64,000 nucleotides of DNA from Cellulomonas wangsupingiae (GTDB taxonomy: Bacteria; Actinomycetota; Actinomycetes; Actinomycetales; Cellulomonadaceae): the NCBI RefSeq assembly GCF_024508275.1, contig NZ_CP101989.1, positions 2,046,001 to 2,110,000 of the forward strand, read 5' to 3'. Of this stretch, positions 16,374-24,867 are shown piece by piece. The position numbers and the translations under genes are program-made. The notes below the pieces were generated by a model that saw only the letters and a program-made list of their open reading frames with translations, did no database searches and was not told where the DNA came from. Every line of letters begins with the position of its first letter. The first letter of the stretch is position 1.

Positions 16374-17432
16374 GTGGCCAGGAAGCGTGTGATCGGTCTG
16401 GACATCGGGACAACCCAGGTGCGGGCCGCTGAGGTGCAGTACGGCAGCGGTGGGCCATCGGCACACGCGCGCCCCCGACTCGTCCGGGTCGGTGTGGTGC
16501 AGCTGCCGCCCGGCGCGGTCCGCGAGGGCGAGGTCGTCGAGCGGACCACCGTCGGCAGCGCGATCAAGCGGCTGTGGGCCGAGAACAAGTTCGGCAGCAA
16601 GGACGTCATCCTCGGTGTCGGCAACCAGCGCGTCGTCGTGCGCGAGCTGGACCTGCCGGCGATGCCCATGGCGCAGGTGCGCTCGTCGCTGCCGTTCCAG
16701 GTCCAGAACCTCATCCCGGTCGCCGTCGACGACGCGATCCTGGACTACCTGCCCGTCGAGGTGCGCTCCGGCGAGGGCGGCGAGGTGATGCACGGCCTGC
16801 TGGTCGCGGCGACGAAGGACACCGTCCTGGCGAACACCGCGGCCGTCGAGACCGCGGGCCTGCGCCCGGTCGTCGTGGACCTCAGCGCGTTCGCGCTGTC
16901 GCGTGCCATGGCGCGCGGCGAGGCCCTGAACCACACCGTGGCGATCGTCGACGTGGGTGCGCGCGTCACGACCGTGGCGGTCGTGGCACGTGGCGTCCCG
17001 CGCATGGTCCGGATGCTGCCCTCGGGCGGCCAGGACGTGACCGAGGTCGTGGCCGGGGCGCTCGGCATCCCGCTGGACCAGGCGGAGGTCGCCAAGCGGA
17101 CGATCGGTGTCGGGTACTCGCAGGCCCCCGAGACGGAGCGCGCGGCCGAGCAGGTCATGACGGTCGTCTCGGCGCTGGTCGAGGCCGTGCGCAACACGAT
17201 GGTGTTCTACAACAGCACCCACCCCGGTGCGACGGTCGAGCACCTCCTCCTCACCGGCGGCGGGTCGCAGCTGCCGGGCCTCGGGCAGTACCTGTCCACG
17301 GCCACGCGGCTCCCGGTGAGCCCGGGTCAGCCGTTCTCGAACCTCGACGGTGCCGCGGCCGGCTCCCGGTTCGTCGAGCAGCAGCACACCCTGGCGATCG
17401 CTCTGGGTCTGGCGATGGGAGTCGCGGCATGA
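16374..17432 (+). CDS. pilM: Type IV pilus assembly ATPase-fold protein PilM
   Basis: This 352-residue actin-fold protein opens with RVIGLDIGTTQVRAAEV, the phosphate-1 loop of the FtsA/PilM superfamily, and has later nucleotide-binding elements IVDVGARVTTVAVV and LLTGGGSQLPGL. PilM binds the short cytoplasmic N-terminus of PilN and aligns the pilus machine. The GTG start follows GAAGGGA by six bases. pilN begins in its stop codon (ATGA). Confidence 0.95.
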   Translation: MARKRVIGLDIGTTQVRAAEVQYGSGGPSAHARPRLVRVGVVQLPPGAVREGEVVERTTVGSAIKRLWAENKFGSKDVILGVGNQRVVVRELDLPAMPMAQVRSSLPFQVQNLIPVAVDDAILDYLPVEVRSGEGGEVMHGLLVAATKDTVLANTAAVETAGLRPVVVDLSAFALSRAMARGEALNHTVAIVDVGARVTTVAVVARGVPRMVRMLPSGGQDVTEVVAGALGIPLDQAEVAKRTIGVGYSQAPETERAAEQVMTVVSALVEAVRNTMVFYNSTHPGATVEHLLLTGGGSQLPGLGQYLSTATRLPVSPGQPFSNLDGAAAGSRFVEQQHTLAIALGLAMGVAA

Positions 17433-18139
17433 GCACCCTGCTGAAGCGACCGGCCGCGGTGACGCGCGGCGGTGCACGCGGTGACAAGTCCGGGACGGTG
17501 GGGCTGCCCAAGGTCGCGCAGGTCAACCTGCTGCCCCAGCAGTACGCCGACCGGTACGCGCTGGGGGGCCTCAAGCGTCGCCTGGCGTTCGCGCTCGTGG
17601 CCGTCCTGGCGCTGGCCGGGGCGGTGTACGCCTCGACGCTCACGCAGCTGTCGGCGGCGCAGGGACGTGCGGAGAAGGCCGAGCAGGAGACCACGCGCCT
17701 GCTGCAGGCGCAGCAGCAGTACGCCGAGGTCCCCGTGGTCCTCGGCCAGCTGGCCAGGGCGCGTGACGCCCGTGAGCTGGGGATGTCCACCGAGATCCTG
17801 TGGGCGCCGTACCTCGGTGCCATCGGCACCGTCATGCCGGCCGGTGTGACGATCACGCAGGTCGTGATGGACGGGGCGACCCCGCAGCTCGCGCCCGCGC
17901 CGCCGACCCACCCGCTGCAGGAGGCGAGCGTCGCGACCCTCCGGTTCGAGGCGCGGTCCACGGTGATGGTCGACACGGCCGCCTGGATCGACGCGCTCAA
18001 CGGCGTGCCGGGGTTCCAGGAGGCCTGGGTCGCCGTCGCGGACGTGGACGAGCGCGCCGGCGAGACCATCTACAAGTACACGAGCAGCGTCCGGGTGAGT
18101 CCGCTCGCCTACGCGTCGCGCTTCGTCGAGGAGGGCTGA
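17429..18139 (+). CDS. pilN: Type IV pilus alignment protein PilN
   Basis: This 236-residue bitopic protein carries VAQVNLLPQQYADR near residues 29-42, the conserved INLLP-type motif by which PilN docks on PilM. A membrane segment (about 51-70) and a coiled coil follow, then a ferredoxin-like outer domain. The ATG overlaps the pilM stop. In diderms PilN and PilO connect to PilP and the PilQ secretin. Neither gene is here, as expected for a single-membrane bacterium. Confidence 0.92.
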   Translation: MSTLLKRPAAVTRGGARGDKSGTVGLPKVAQVNLLPQQYADRYALGGLKRRLAFALVAVLALAGAVYASTLTQLSAAQGRAEKAEQETTRLLQAQQQYAEVPVVLGQLARARDARELGMSTEILWAPYLGAIGTVMPAGVTITQVVMDGATPQLAPAPPTHPLQEASVATLRFEARSTVMVDTAAWIDALNGVPGFQEAWVAVADVDERAGETIYKYTSSVRVSPLAYASRFVEEG

Positions 18140-18140
18140 C

Positions 18141-18938
18141 ATGACGAGCAAGACCTCGACCTGGGTGGGCGGGACCGCCGTCCTGGCCATGCTGATCCTC
18201 GTCGCGACGTGGTTCGTCGGGGTGTCCCCGACGATCGCCGCGACGTCCACGGCGCACGCCGCCGCCGACGCGTCCGAGACCCGGAACGTCCAGCTGCAGG
18301 CGGACCTCGACCGGCTCGCGCAGCAGTTCGCCGAGCTGGACGCCTCCAAGGCGGAGCTCGCAGCGATCGAGCGGCAGATCCCGACGGCCCCGCAGCTCGC
18401 CGAGTACGTCCGCACCGTGCAGACCATCGCCGACGAGGTCGGCGTCACCTTCATCGGCTACAACGCCGGTGAGCCGGAGCTCGTCGTCCCGGTCGAGGCC
18501 GAGGTGCCCGCCGAGCCCGCGACGACCGACGACGCCGAGGCCACGGCCGACCCCGAGGCGGAGGTCGACGCGTCGGCGGAGGTCGCCGACACGGCGACGG
18601 CGGTGACGCCGGCCGGGTTCGTGCCGATCGAGGGCTTCGTGGGGATGGCGGCGACGTTGAAGGTCATCGGCGCGCCCGACAAGGTGTCGGCGTTCGTCGA
18701 GCGCGTCCAGGCGACCGAGCGGCTCTTCCTCGTCACCGGGTACACCGGCGAGGGCCTGGACCCCGGCGAGCCCGAGCAGGGCCGGCCGCAGATCAACGAG
18801 GGCGACATGGAGATGGCCGTCGTCGGGTACCTCTACGGCCTGGCACAGTCCGTCCCCGCGGGGTCGGTCCCGACCGAGGAGCCGACCCTGGCACCGCTGC
18901 CCGGTGGGGCGGCCCCTCGTATGGGGTCCAGCCGCTGA
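18141..18938 (+). CDS. pilO: Type IV pilus alignment protein PilO
   Basis: This 265-residue bitopic protein has a membrane segment (about residues 11-29), a coiled coil with [21 protein letters not shown], and a split ferredoxin-like domain. An unusual acidic linker of about 40 residues rich in E, D, A, T and V (about 118-158) is inserted before the last part ([16 protein letters not shown]). It begins one base after the pilN stop and is the final gene of the pilus locus. The assignment rests on order and topology, because PilO sequences diverge widely. Confidence 0.88.
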   Translation: MTSKTSTWVGGTAVLAMLILVATWFVGVSPTIAATSTAHAAADASETRNVQLQADLDRLAQQFAELDASKAELAAIERQIPTAPQLAEYVRTVQTIADEVGVTFIGYNAGEPELVVPVEAEVPAEPATTDDAEATADPEAEVDASAEVADTATAVTPAGFVPIEGFVGMAATLKVIGAPDKVSAFVERVQATERLFLVTGYTGEGLDPGEPEQGRPQINEGDMEMAVVGYLYGLAQSVPAGSVPTEEPTLAPLPGGAAPRMGSSR

Positions 18939-18949
18939 CACAGCGCGTT

Positions 18950-18984
18950 CGCGCCGCCGCCCGCCTCGCGCGGTCGGCGGCGCG
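18950..18984 (+). terminator. Hairpin terminator after pilO
   Basis: CGCGCCGCCG (18950-18959) and CGGCGGCGCG (18975-18984) form a perfect 10-base stem 11 bases after the pilO stop. It separates the pilus locus from aroC. Confidence 0.65.
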
Positions 18985-19044
18985 GGTGCGCCCGCGCGCG
19001 GACCCGATCCGGCCGTGCGGCCACGACGTGGGAGGATCCCCCTC

Positions 19045-20262
19045 ATGCTCAGATGGTTGACGTCCGGCGAGTCGCACGGTCCCGCGCTCGTCGGCATCCT
19101 CGACGGTCTGCCCGCCGGCGTGCGGGTGCAGACCTCCGACGTCCGGGACGCGCTCGCGCGCCGTCGACTCGGTCACGGCCGCGGTGCCCGCATGAAGTTC
19201 GAGCAGGACGAGGTCCGCCTGCTCAGCGGTGTGCGCCACGGCCTGACGCAGGGCGGTCCGCTCGCGATCGAGGTCGGCAACACCGAGTGGCCCAAGTGGG
19301 CCGACGTCATGTCCGCGGACCCGGTGGCGCCCGAGGCACTGACGGTCGACGCCGGCACCGGGGACGTCAAGGAGATCGCGCGCAACCGGCCGCTGACCCG
19401 GCCCCGCCCGGGTCACGCCGACCTCGTCGGCATGCGCAAGTACGGCTTCGACGACGCGCGGCCCGTGCTGGAGCGGGCGTCGGCGCGCGAGACGGCGACG
19501 CGCGTCGCGCTCGGCACCGTCGCGGCGGCGTTCCTCGAGCAGGTCGCGGGTGTGCGGCTCGTCTCGCACGTCGTCGCGATCGGGCCGGTCGCGGTGCCGG
19601 ACGACGCGCCGACCCCGACGCCCGACGACGTCGCCGCCCTGGACGCCGACCCCGTGCGCTGCTTCGACCCCGCCACGAGCGCGGCGATGGTCGCCGAGAT
19701 CGACCAGTGCCACAAGGACGGCGACACCCTCGGTGGTGTCGTCGAGGTCCTCGTGCACGGTCTGCCGTCGGGCATCGGCACCTACGTGCAGGCGGACGGC
19801 CGCCTCGACGCGCGGCTCGCGGGCGCCCTCATGGGGATCCAGGCGATCAAGGGGGTCGAGGTCGGCGACGGGTTCCGGACCGCCGCCCGCCGCGGGTCGC
19901 AGGCGCACGACGAGATCGAGCGCGACGCGTCGGGTCGCATCGTGCGGCGCACCAACCGCGCCGGCGGCATCGAGGGCGGCATGTCGAACGGCGAGGTCGT
20001 GCGCGTGCGCGCCGCGATGAAGCCGATCTCGACGGTCCCGCGGGCGCTCGCCACGGTCGACACGGCCACGGGGGAGCCGGTCACGGCGCACCACCAGCGC
20101 TCGGACGTGTGCGCCGTGCCGCCGGCAGCCGTCGTCGCCGAGGCGATGGTCGCGCTCGTCGTCGCGCAGACGCTCCTGGAGAAGACCGGCGGCGACAGCG
20201 TCGCCGAGGTCCGGCGCAACCTCGAGGCCTACCTCGCGTCCGTCCCCGAGCTGCTGGCCTGA
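19045..20262 (+). CDS. aroC: Chorismate synthase
   Basis: This 405-residue FMN-dependent enzyme converts EPSP to chorismate, the last shikimate-pathway step. It starts [15 protein letters not shown], a signature of the family, and contains [32 protein letters not shown] and [11 protein letters not shown], together with TVPRAL and RSDVCAVP near the end. The ATG at 19045 follows GGAGGA by eight bases. The open frame continues upstream into the 106-base gap after pilO without any homology. A strong terminator follows, so aroC is not in one operon with aroK-aroB here. Confidence 0.98.
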   Translation: MLRWLTSGESHGPALVGILDGLPAGVRVQTSDVRDALARRRLGHGRGARMKFEQDEVRLLSGVRHGLTQGGPLAIEVGNTEWPKWADVMSADPVAPEALTVDAGTGDVKEIARNRPLTRPRPGHADLVGMRKYGFDDARPVLERASARETATRVALGTVAAAFLEQVAGVRLVSHVVAIGPVAVPDDAPTPTPDDVAALDADPVRCFDPATSAAMVAEIDQCHKDGDTLGGVVEVLVHGLPSGIGTYVQADGRLDARLAGALMGIQAIKGVEVGDGFRTAARRGSQAHDEIERDASGRIVRRTNRAGGIEGGMSNGEVVRVRAAMKPISTVPRALATVDTATGEPVTAHHQRSDVCAVPPAAVVAEAMVALVVAQTLLEKTGGDSVAEVRRNLEAYLASVPELLA

Positions 20263-20280
20263 CAGCCCGACGTACCGACC

Positions 20281-20311
20281 ACGGGCGGTCCGGGGCATCC
20301 GGGCCGCCCGT
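20281..20311 (+). terminator. Hairpin terminator after aroC
   Basis: ACGGGCGGTCCGG (20281-20293) pairs with CCGGGCCGCCCGT (20299-20311) with a single G-U position. It starts 18 bases after the aroC stop and insulates aroC from the peroxidase gene. Confidence 0.8.
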
Positions 20312-20389
20312 CGGCGTATCTGACCGCCGACGCGTGTGCTCCTCCCGTGTGACGCCGCTGCGCCCGCAGCGGCCGCTCGAGGGGGGACC

Positions 20390-21943
20390 ATGACCATCAC
20401 CGCACCGCAGAGCACGGGGAGCCACGCCCCGCGCACCGCCGAGGAGCTCACCGCTGCCGGCACCTCCGCGCACGGACTGGGACGCGGGCAGCGACCCGCG
20501 CGCGGCCACGGCCACGAGGCGCGCGGCCTGCAGTACCTCCCGCTGTCGGCGCTGCACGAGGGACGGTTCGGACGCCTGTTCCGGCTGCCGCCCTACGTGC
20601 CGTCCGACACCGAGATCGCGCGCGTCGCGGCCCTCATGACCGAGGGCAGCACCGGCGGCGACCGCACGCTCGACAACCCCTCCATCCCGGCCGGGTACAC
20701 CTACCTCGGCCAGTTCATCGACCACGACCTCACGTTCGACCCCGCCTCGAGCCTCGAGCGCCAGAACGACCCGGACGCCCTGACGAGCTTCCGCAGCCCG
20801 CGCTTCGACCTCGACTCCGTCTACGGCCGCGGCCCCGCCGACGACCCGTTCCTCTACGACCGTGCGAGCCAGGTCGACGGCGCCGCGAAGCTCCTGATCG
20901 GGTCGAACGGACGCGACGACGACCTGCCGCGCAACAGCCAGGGCGTCGCGCTGCTCGGCGACCCGCGCAACGACGAGAACACGTTCGTCGGGCAGCTGCA
21001 CCTGACGATGCTGAAGTTCCACAACGCCGTCATGGACCGGGTCCTGGGCGACCCGCACCTGACTCGTGGCAGCGAGACCCCGTTCGAGACCGCCCAGCGG
21101 ATCGTGCGCTGGCACTACCAGTGGGTCGTCGTGCACGACTTCCTGCGCCGCACGATCGGCGACGCCGCGCTCGCGGAGCTGCTCGTCACGTCGCCCGACG
21201 GTCGGCCCGAGCCGCAGCTGCGCCACTTCACCTGGCACCGGGCGCCGTACATCCCCGTGGAGTTCTCCGTCGCGGCGTACCGGTTCGGGCACTCCCAGGT
21301 GCGCGGGCGCTACCGGCTCAACACCGTGGTCGGCGCGCCCGACCCGGCGGACCCGCAGGCGCGCCCGGGGCTGCCCACGTTCACGCCGGACCCCGTCGAC
21401 AAGGAGCCGCTCGGCCACTTCGGGGGCTTCCGTCCGCTGCCGCAGCTCTGGACGATCGAGTGGGCGCGCTTCTTCGAGCTCGACGGCGCCGGCTCCGACG
21501 GGCTGCAGCACAGCCGGAAGATCGACACGCACCTGGCCAACCCGCTCGCGACGCTGCCGCCCGAGATCGGCGGCGCCATGCCGTCCCTCATCGCGCGCAA
21601 CCTGACCCGCGGAGCACGCCTGCTCCTGCCGTCGGGCCAGGCCATGGCGGCCCGCACGGGCGTCGAACGGCTCTCCGAGCAGGAGATCGGCCTGGACGGT
21701 GCGCCCGCGCCCCTGTGGTACTACGTGCTGCGGGAGGCCGAGGTGCAGGCCGACGGCGAGCACCTGGGGCAGCTCGGCGGCCGGGTCGTCGGGGAGGTCT
21801 TCCTCGGGCTGCTGCAGGCCGACCAGTCGTCGTACCTGCGCAACGAGCCGACGTGGCGTCCGTTCCTGGGCGCCGGTGACGACTTCGCCATGCCCGACCT
21901 GCTGCGCGTCGCAGGCCACGGGCTGGGACCCACCCCGGGGTGA
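20390..21943 (+). CDS. Animal-type heme peroxidase
   Basis: This 517-residue protein belongs to the myeloperoxidase/peroxinectin superfamily. The distal-side motif is GQFIDHDLTF (H112) and the proximal heme ligand motif is YRFGHSQVR (H301). RNDENTFVGQLHLTMLKFHN lies between them, matching the conserved RxDE...LHxLxLREHN region of the family. Such enzymes use hydrogen peroxide to oxidise halides, phenols or other substrates. No signal peptide or membrane segment is visible, so a cytoplasmic or non-classically exported enzyme is likely. The ATG at 20390 follows GGGGGGA. The gene stands alone between two strong hairpins and splits aroC from aroK-aroB, which suggests insertion. Confidence 0.93.
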   Translation: MTITAPQSTGSHAPRTAEELTAAGTSAHGLGRGQRPARGHGHEARGLQYLPLSALHEGRFGRLFRLPPYVPSDTEIARVAALMTEGSTGGDRTLDNPSIPAGYTYLGQFIDHDLTFDPASSLERQNDPDALTSFRSPRFDLDSVYGRGPADDPFLYDRASQVDGAAKLLIGSNGRDDDLPRNSQGVALLGDPRNDENTFVGQLHLTMLKFHNAVMDRVLGDPHLTRGSETPFETAQRIVRWHYQWVVVHDFLRRTIGDAALAELLVTSPDGRPEPQLRHFTWHRAPYIPVEFSVAAYRFGHSQVRGRYRLNTVVGAPDPADPQARPGLPTFTPDPVDKEPLGHFGGFRPLPQLWTIEWARFFELDGAGSDGLQHSRKIDTHLANPLATLPPEIGGAMPSLIARNLTRGARLLLPSGQAMAARTGVERLSEQEIGLDGAPAPLWYYVLREAEVQADGEHLGQLGGRVVGEVFLGLLQADQSSYLRNEPTWRPFLGAGDDFAMPDLLRVAGHGLGPTPG

Positions 21944-21949
21944 CCCGTC

Positions 21950-21992
21950 GCGTCCCGTGCCGTCCGCCCGTCCCGTGGACGGCACGGGACGC
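21950..21992 (+). terminator. Perfect 16-base-stem terminator after the peroxidase gene
   Basis: GCGTCCCGTGCCGTCC (21950-21965) and GGACGGCACGGGACGC (21977-21992) are exact reverse complements with an 11-base loop, six bases after the peroxidase stop. It is among the strongest hairpins in the window. Confidence 0.88.
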
Positions 21993-22007
21993 CTCCCACG
22001 GCGGGGC

Positions 22008-22013
22008 TAGGCT
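22008..22013 (+). promoter_or_regulatory. Leaderless-type -10 box of aroK
   Basis: TAGGCT lies six bases before the aroK GTG. This places the transcript start at or very near the start codon. No ribosome binding site is seen, in keeping with a leaderless message. Confidence 0.55.
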
Positions 22014-22019
22014 GCGGCC

Positions 22020-22583
22020 GTGCCCCGTGCAACCCCCGGTCCCGGACCTCGTGTCGTTCTCGTCGGCCCGCCCGGCGCGGGCAAGTCCACCGTCGCCGCG
22101 GCGCTCGCGCAGCGCTGGCAGCTGGAGTCCCGCGACACCGACACCGACGTGGAGACCACCGCCGGCAAGTCCGTCGCCGACGTCTTCGTCGAGGACGGCG
22201 AGCCGCACTTCCGGGCGCTCGAGCGCACCGCCGTCGCGACCGCGCTCGGCGAGCACGAGGGCGTCCTGGCCCTCGGCGGGGGAGCCGTGCTCGACCCCGG
22301 GACGCGCGCCCTGCTGCGGGCCTACCGCGACGGCGGCGGCGTGGTCGTCTTCCTCGACGTCAGCCTGGCGCACGCCGCCGGACGTGTCGGGCTCAACCAG
22401 TCGCGGCCGCTGCTGGTCGGCAGCCCGCGCGCGCAGTGGCAGTCGCTCATGGACGCCCGGCGTCCGGTCTACGAGGAGGTCGCGACGGTGCGGGTGTCGA
22501 CGGACGGGCTGCGCCCCGCCGAGGTCGCCGAGGTCATCGAGACGACGCTGCGCGCGCAGCGCCTCGCGGAGCCGGGCGCATGA
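22020..22583 (+). CDS. aroK: Shikimate kinase
   Basis: This 187-residue enzyme phosphorylates shikimate with ATP. It shows Walker [10 protein letters not shown] (16-24), the shikimate-binding aspartates and glutamate in DTDTDVE, and the GGG motif in LALGGGAVL. The lid region contains NQSRPLL. The GTG start is supported by a -10 box six bases upstream. aroB overlaps its stop (ATGA), so the two shikimate genes are coupled. Confidence 0.96.
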   Translation: MPRATPGPGPRVVLVGPPGAGKSTVAAALAQRWQLESRDTDTDVETTAGKSVADVFVEDGEPHFRALERTAVATALGEHEGVLALGGGAVLDPGTRALLRAYRDGGGVVVFLDVSLAHAAGRVGLNQSRPLLVGSPRAQWQSLMDARRPVYEEVATVRVSTDGLRPAEVAEVIETTLRAQRLAEPGA

Positions 22584-23701
22584 GCGGCGACGCCGTCGTC
22601 ACCGTCGCGGGGGAGCAGCCGTACGACGTGGTCATCGGGCGTCACCTGCTCGGCCACCTGCCGGCGATGCTCGGCGACACCGTGCGCCGGGTGCTCGTCG
22701 TTCACCCGGCCGCCCTGGCCACGTCCGCCGAGACGGTCCGCGAGGATCTCGCGTCGCACGGCTACCAGGTCTACCTCGCCCAGGTGCCGGACGCCGAGGA
22801 GCAGAAGACGGCCCAGGTCGCCGCCTTCTGCTGGGGCGTGCTCGGGCAGGCGGACTTCACGCGCTCCGACGCGGTCGTCGGGCTCGGCGGGGGAGCGACC
22901 ACCGACCTCGCGGGGTTCGTCGCGGCGACGTGGCTGCGCGGTGTGCGCGTCGTCCAGGTGCCCACCACCGTGCTCGGCATGGTCGACGCCGCCGTCGGCG
23001 GCAAGACCGGCATCAACACCGCCGAGGGCAAGAACCTCGTCGGCGCGTTCCACCCGCCCGCGGGCGTGCTGTGCGACCTCGCGTCGGTGGAGTCCATGGC
23101 CCCCTACGACTTCGTCGCCGGGCTCGCGGAGATCGTCAAGTGCGGCTTCATCGACGACCCCCGGATCCTCGAGCTCGTCGAGGAGGACACCGCGCTGCTG
23201 CAGGACCCCGTGGCCGCCGCGAGCTCACCCGTGCTCGCCGAGCTCGTCGAGCGGGCCGTGCGGACCAAGGCGCGCGTCGTCGGGGAGGACCTGCGGGAGG
23301 CCGGTCTGCGCGAGATCCTCAACTACGGCCACACGTTCGGCCACGCGGTCGAGCAGGTCGAGCGGTATCGCTGGCGCCACGGCGCCGCGGTGTCGGTCGG
23401 GATGGTGTTCGTCGCCGAGCTCGCCCGGCTGGCCGGACGGCTCGACGACGACGTCGTCGAGCGGCACCGCACGGTCCTGAGCGCCCTCGGGCTCCCGACG
23501 ACGTACCGGGGGGACCGCTGGGACCAGCTGCTCACGGCGATGCGCCGCGACAAGAAGACGCGCGGCGACCTGCTGCGCTTCGTCGTCCTCGACGGTCTGG
23601 CGCGCCCGTCACGCCTCGAGGGCCCCGACCCGACCCTCCTGGCAGCGGCCTACGCCGAGATCTCGACGACCCCGGACCCGTCCAGCAGCATCCTCCTCTG
23701 A
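22580..23701 (+). CDS. aroB: 3-dehydroquinate synthase
   Basis: This 373-residue NAD- and zinc-dependent enzyme closes DAHP to 3-dehydroquinate, the second step of the shikimate pathway. Visible motifs are [18 protein letters not shown] (NAD binding), [20 protein letters not shown], the metal ligand region GLAEIVKCG and the zinc histidines in [11 protein letters not shown]. The ATG overlaps the aroK stop. A near-palindromic hairpin follows six bases after the stop. No aroQ-type dehydroquinase follows it; the next gene is unrelated. Confidence 0.97.
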   Translation: MSGDAVVTVAGEQPYDVVIGRHLLGHLPAMLGDTVRRVLVVHPAALATSAETVREDLASHGYQVYLAQVPDAEEQKTAQVAAFCWGVLGQADFTRSDAVVGLGGGATTDLAGFVAATWLRGVRVVQVPTTVLGMVDAAVGGKTGINTAEGKNLVGAFHPPAGVLCDLASVESMAPYDFVAGLAEIVKCGFIDDPRILELVEEDTALLQDPVAAASSPVLAELVERAVRTKARVVGEDLREAGLREILNYGHTFGHAVEQVERYRWRHGAAVSVGMVFVAELARLAGRLDDDVVERHRTVLSALGLPTTYRGDRWDQLLTAMRRDKKTRGDLLRFVVLDGLARPSRLEGPDPTLLAAAYAEISTTPDPSSSILL

Positions 23702-23706
23702 CGCCG

Positions 23707-23747
23707 AGCGAGAAGGATCCGGGCATCAGGTGCCCGGATCTCTCGCT
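23707..23747. repeat. Hairpin repeat copy 1, also terminator of aroB
   Basis: The element contains GATCCGGGCA (23716-23725) and TGCCCGGATC (23731-23740) as a perfect stem, flanked by AGCGAGA and CTCGCT that extend it. It probably terminates aroB. Its right half (GGTGCCCGGATCTCTCGCTCT) reappears with two changes at 24784-24804, on the other side of the next gene. Confidence 0.75.
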
Positions 23748-23853
23748 CTGACCGTGCGGCAGCGAGCCGTCCACAGGTGAGCTGCGGGGCAGGCCGGCCC
23801 ACAGATGCGGGGCGGACGGGGTCCGGCTCTGCGCTCTGGCCCAGGGTCGGGGC

Positions 23854-24762
23854 ATGGCTCGTGCGGTCGACAGGTCCTGGACGCCGCCCCCGGCGGCGGC
23901 GCGGCGCGGCGTGTTCACCCGTGCCGAGGCGCTCGCGGCGGGTCTCACCGAGGACCAGGTGCGGCACCGCATGGAGTCCGGGGCGTGGCGACGCGTCTGC
24001 GGTGACGGGCTCGCGCTCGCCCGGACACCACCCCACCCGTGGCTGGACGCCCACGCCGCGGCCGTGACCTGGGCCGACGCCACGCTCGCCCTCACCAGTG
24101 CGGCCCTCCTGCACGGGATGCCCGTCCCCGACGACGGCCGCGTGCACGTGGTCGTCACCGGTCCGCGCGCACGTCGCGGCCGGCTGACCCCGCACCGGCA
24201 CCGGCTGGGGGCGGTCGATCGGCAGGTGCTGGAGGGCGTGCCCGTCACGGCACGGGCCCGCACGGTGGTCGACTGCCTCGGGTGGCTCGCCCGCAGCGAC
24301 GCGCTGCGTCTGCTCGCGTGGGCGGGGACGCGCCGCGTCGTCGACGCCGACGACCTGGACTTCTGGGTGCACGCCCACCCGGGGCGCCGGGGCAACGCGC
24401 AACGTGCCTGGTGCGCGGACCGGCTGCGGCGCGGTGCGCTGAGCGAGGCGGAGGAACGGCTGCACGCCCTCCTGCGCGGCGCGCGGGTGACCGGGTGGGT
24501 CGCGAACGCCTCGCTCCTCGAGGGGCTCGGTGTCCCCGCGGTCGTCGACGTGTGGTTCGAGGACGTGCGGCTGGTCGTCGAGGTGGACGGACGCGTCGCC
24601 CACGGCGCCGACCGGTTCCAGGGCGACCGCACCCGGCAGAACCTGCTCGTCGGTGCGGGCTGCACGGTGCTGCGCTACACGTGGCACGACCTGACCCGCC
24701 GCCCCACCGAGGTCACCGCCCAGATCGTGCACACCCGCCACCTCCTCCGCCAGGTGGCGTGA
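23854..24762 (+). CDS. AbiEi-like N-terminal domain plus DUF559/Vsr-like endonuclease-fold protein
   Basis: This 302-residue protein starts with a winged-helix-like region (RGVFTRAEALAAGLTEDQVRHRMESGAWRRV) of the type found in AbiEi antitoxins. It ends in a DUF559/Vsr-like domain with EAEERLHALL, VVDVWFEDVRLVVEVDGRVAH and RTRQNLLVGAGCTVLRYTWHDL, a PD-(D/E)xK-type arrangement of acidic residues. These proteins are abundant in actinobacteria and their role is unproven; a nuclease or regulatory function is inferred. No toxin gene is adjacent. A CAGGGT box six bases before the ATG suggests a leaderless transcript. Related hairpins flank the gene on both sides. Confidence 0.8.
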   Translation: MARAVDRSWTPPPAAARRGVFTRAEALAAGLTEDQVRHRMESGAWRRVCGDGLALARTPPHPWLDAHAAAVTWADATLALTSAALLHGMPVPDDGRVHVVVTGPRARRGRLTPHRHRLGAVDRQVLEGVPVTARARTVVDCLGWLARSDALRLLAWAGTRRVVDADDLDFWVHAHPGRRGNAQRAWCADRLRRGALSEAEERLHALLRGARVTGWVANASLLEGLGVPAVVDVWFEDVRLVVEVDGRVAHGADRFQGDRTRQNLLVGAGCTVLRYTWHDLTRRPTEVTAQIVHTRHLLRQVA

Positions 24763-24765
24763 GGT

Positions 24766-24800
24766 CGAGGTTCCCGGGCACCGGGTGCCCGGATCCCTCG
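24766..24800. repeat. Hairpin repeat copy 2
   Basis: CGAGGTTCCCGGGCA (24766-24780) pairs with TGCCCGGATCCCTCG (24786-24800) apart from mismatches at two positions. It starts three bases after the preceding stop and resembles the hairpin at 23707-23747 in core and flanks. It probably acts as a terminator. Confidence 0.7.
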
Positions 24801-24832
24801 CTCTCACCCCCGGGTGCGACAAGGGCTGAGGG

Positions 24833-24861
24833 TTGTGGCGGCTGTCACAAGGTGGCAGGCT
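24833..24861 (+). promoter_or_regulatory. Promoter of the SatD-like gene
   Basis: TTGTGG (24833-24838) and CAGGCT (24856-24861) are spaced by 17 bases, and the GTG start lies six bases after the -10. TTGTG (24833-24837) and CACAA (24846-24850) also form an inverted repeat, which could be an operator within the spacer. Confidence 0.55.
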
Positions 24862-24867
24862 TGTCGG

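Noticed and set aside
23702..24806. The hairpin-flanked DUF559 gene as an insertion sequence
   Set aside because: The hairpins differ from each other, no transposase and no target duplication are visible, and codon use matches the neighbours.
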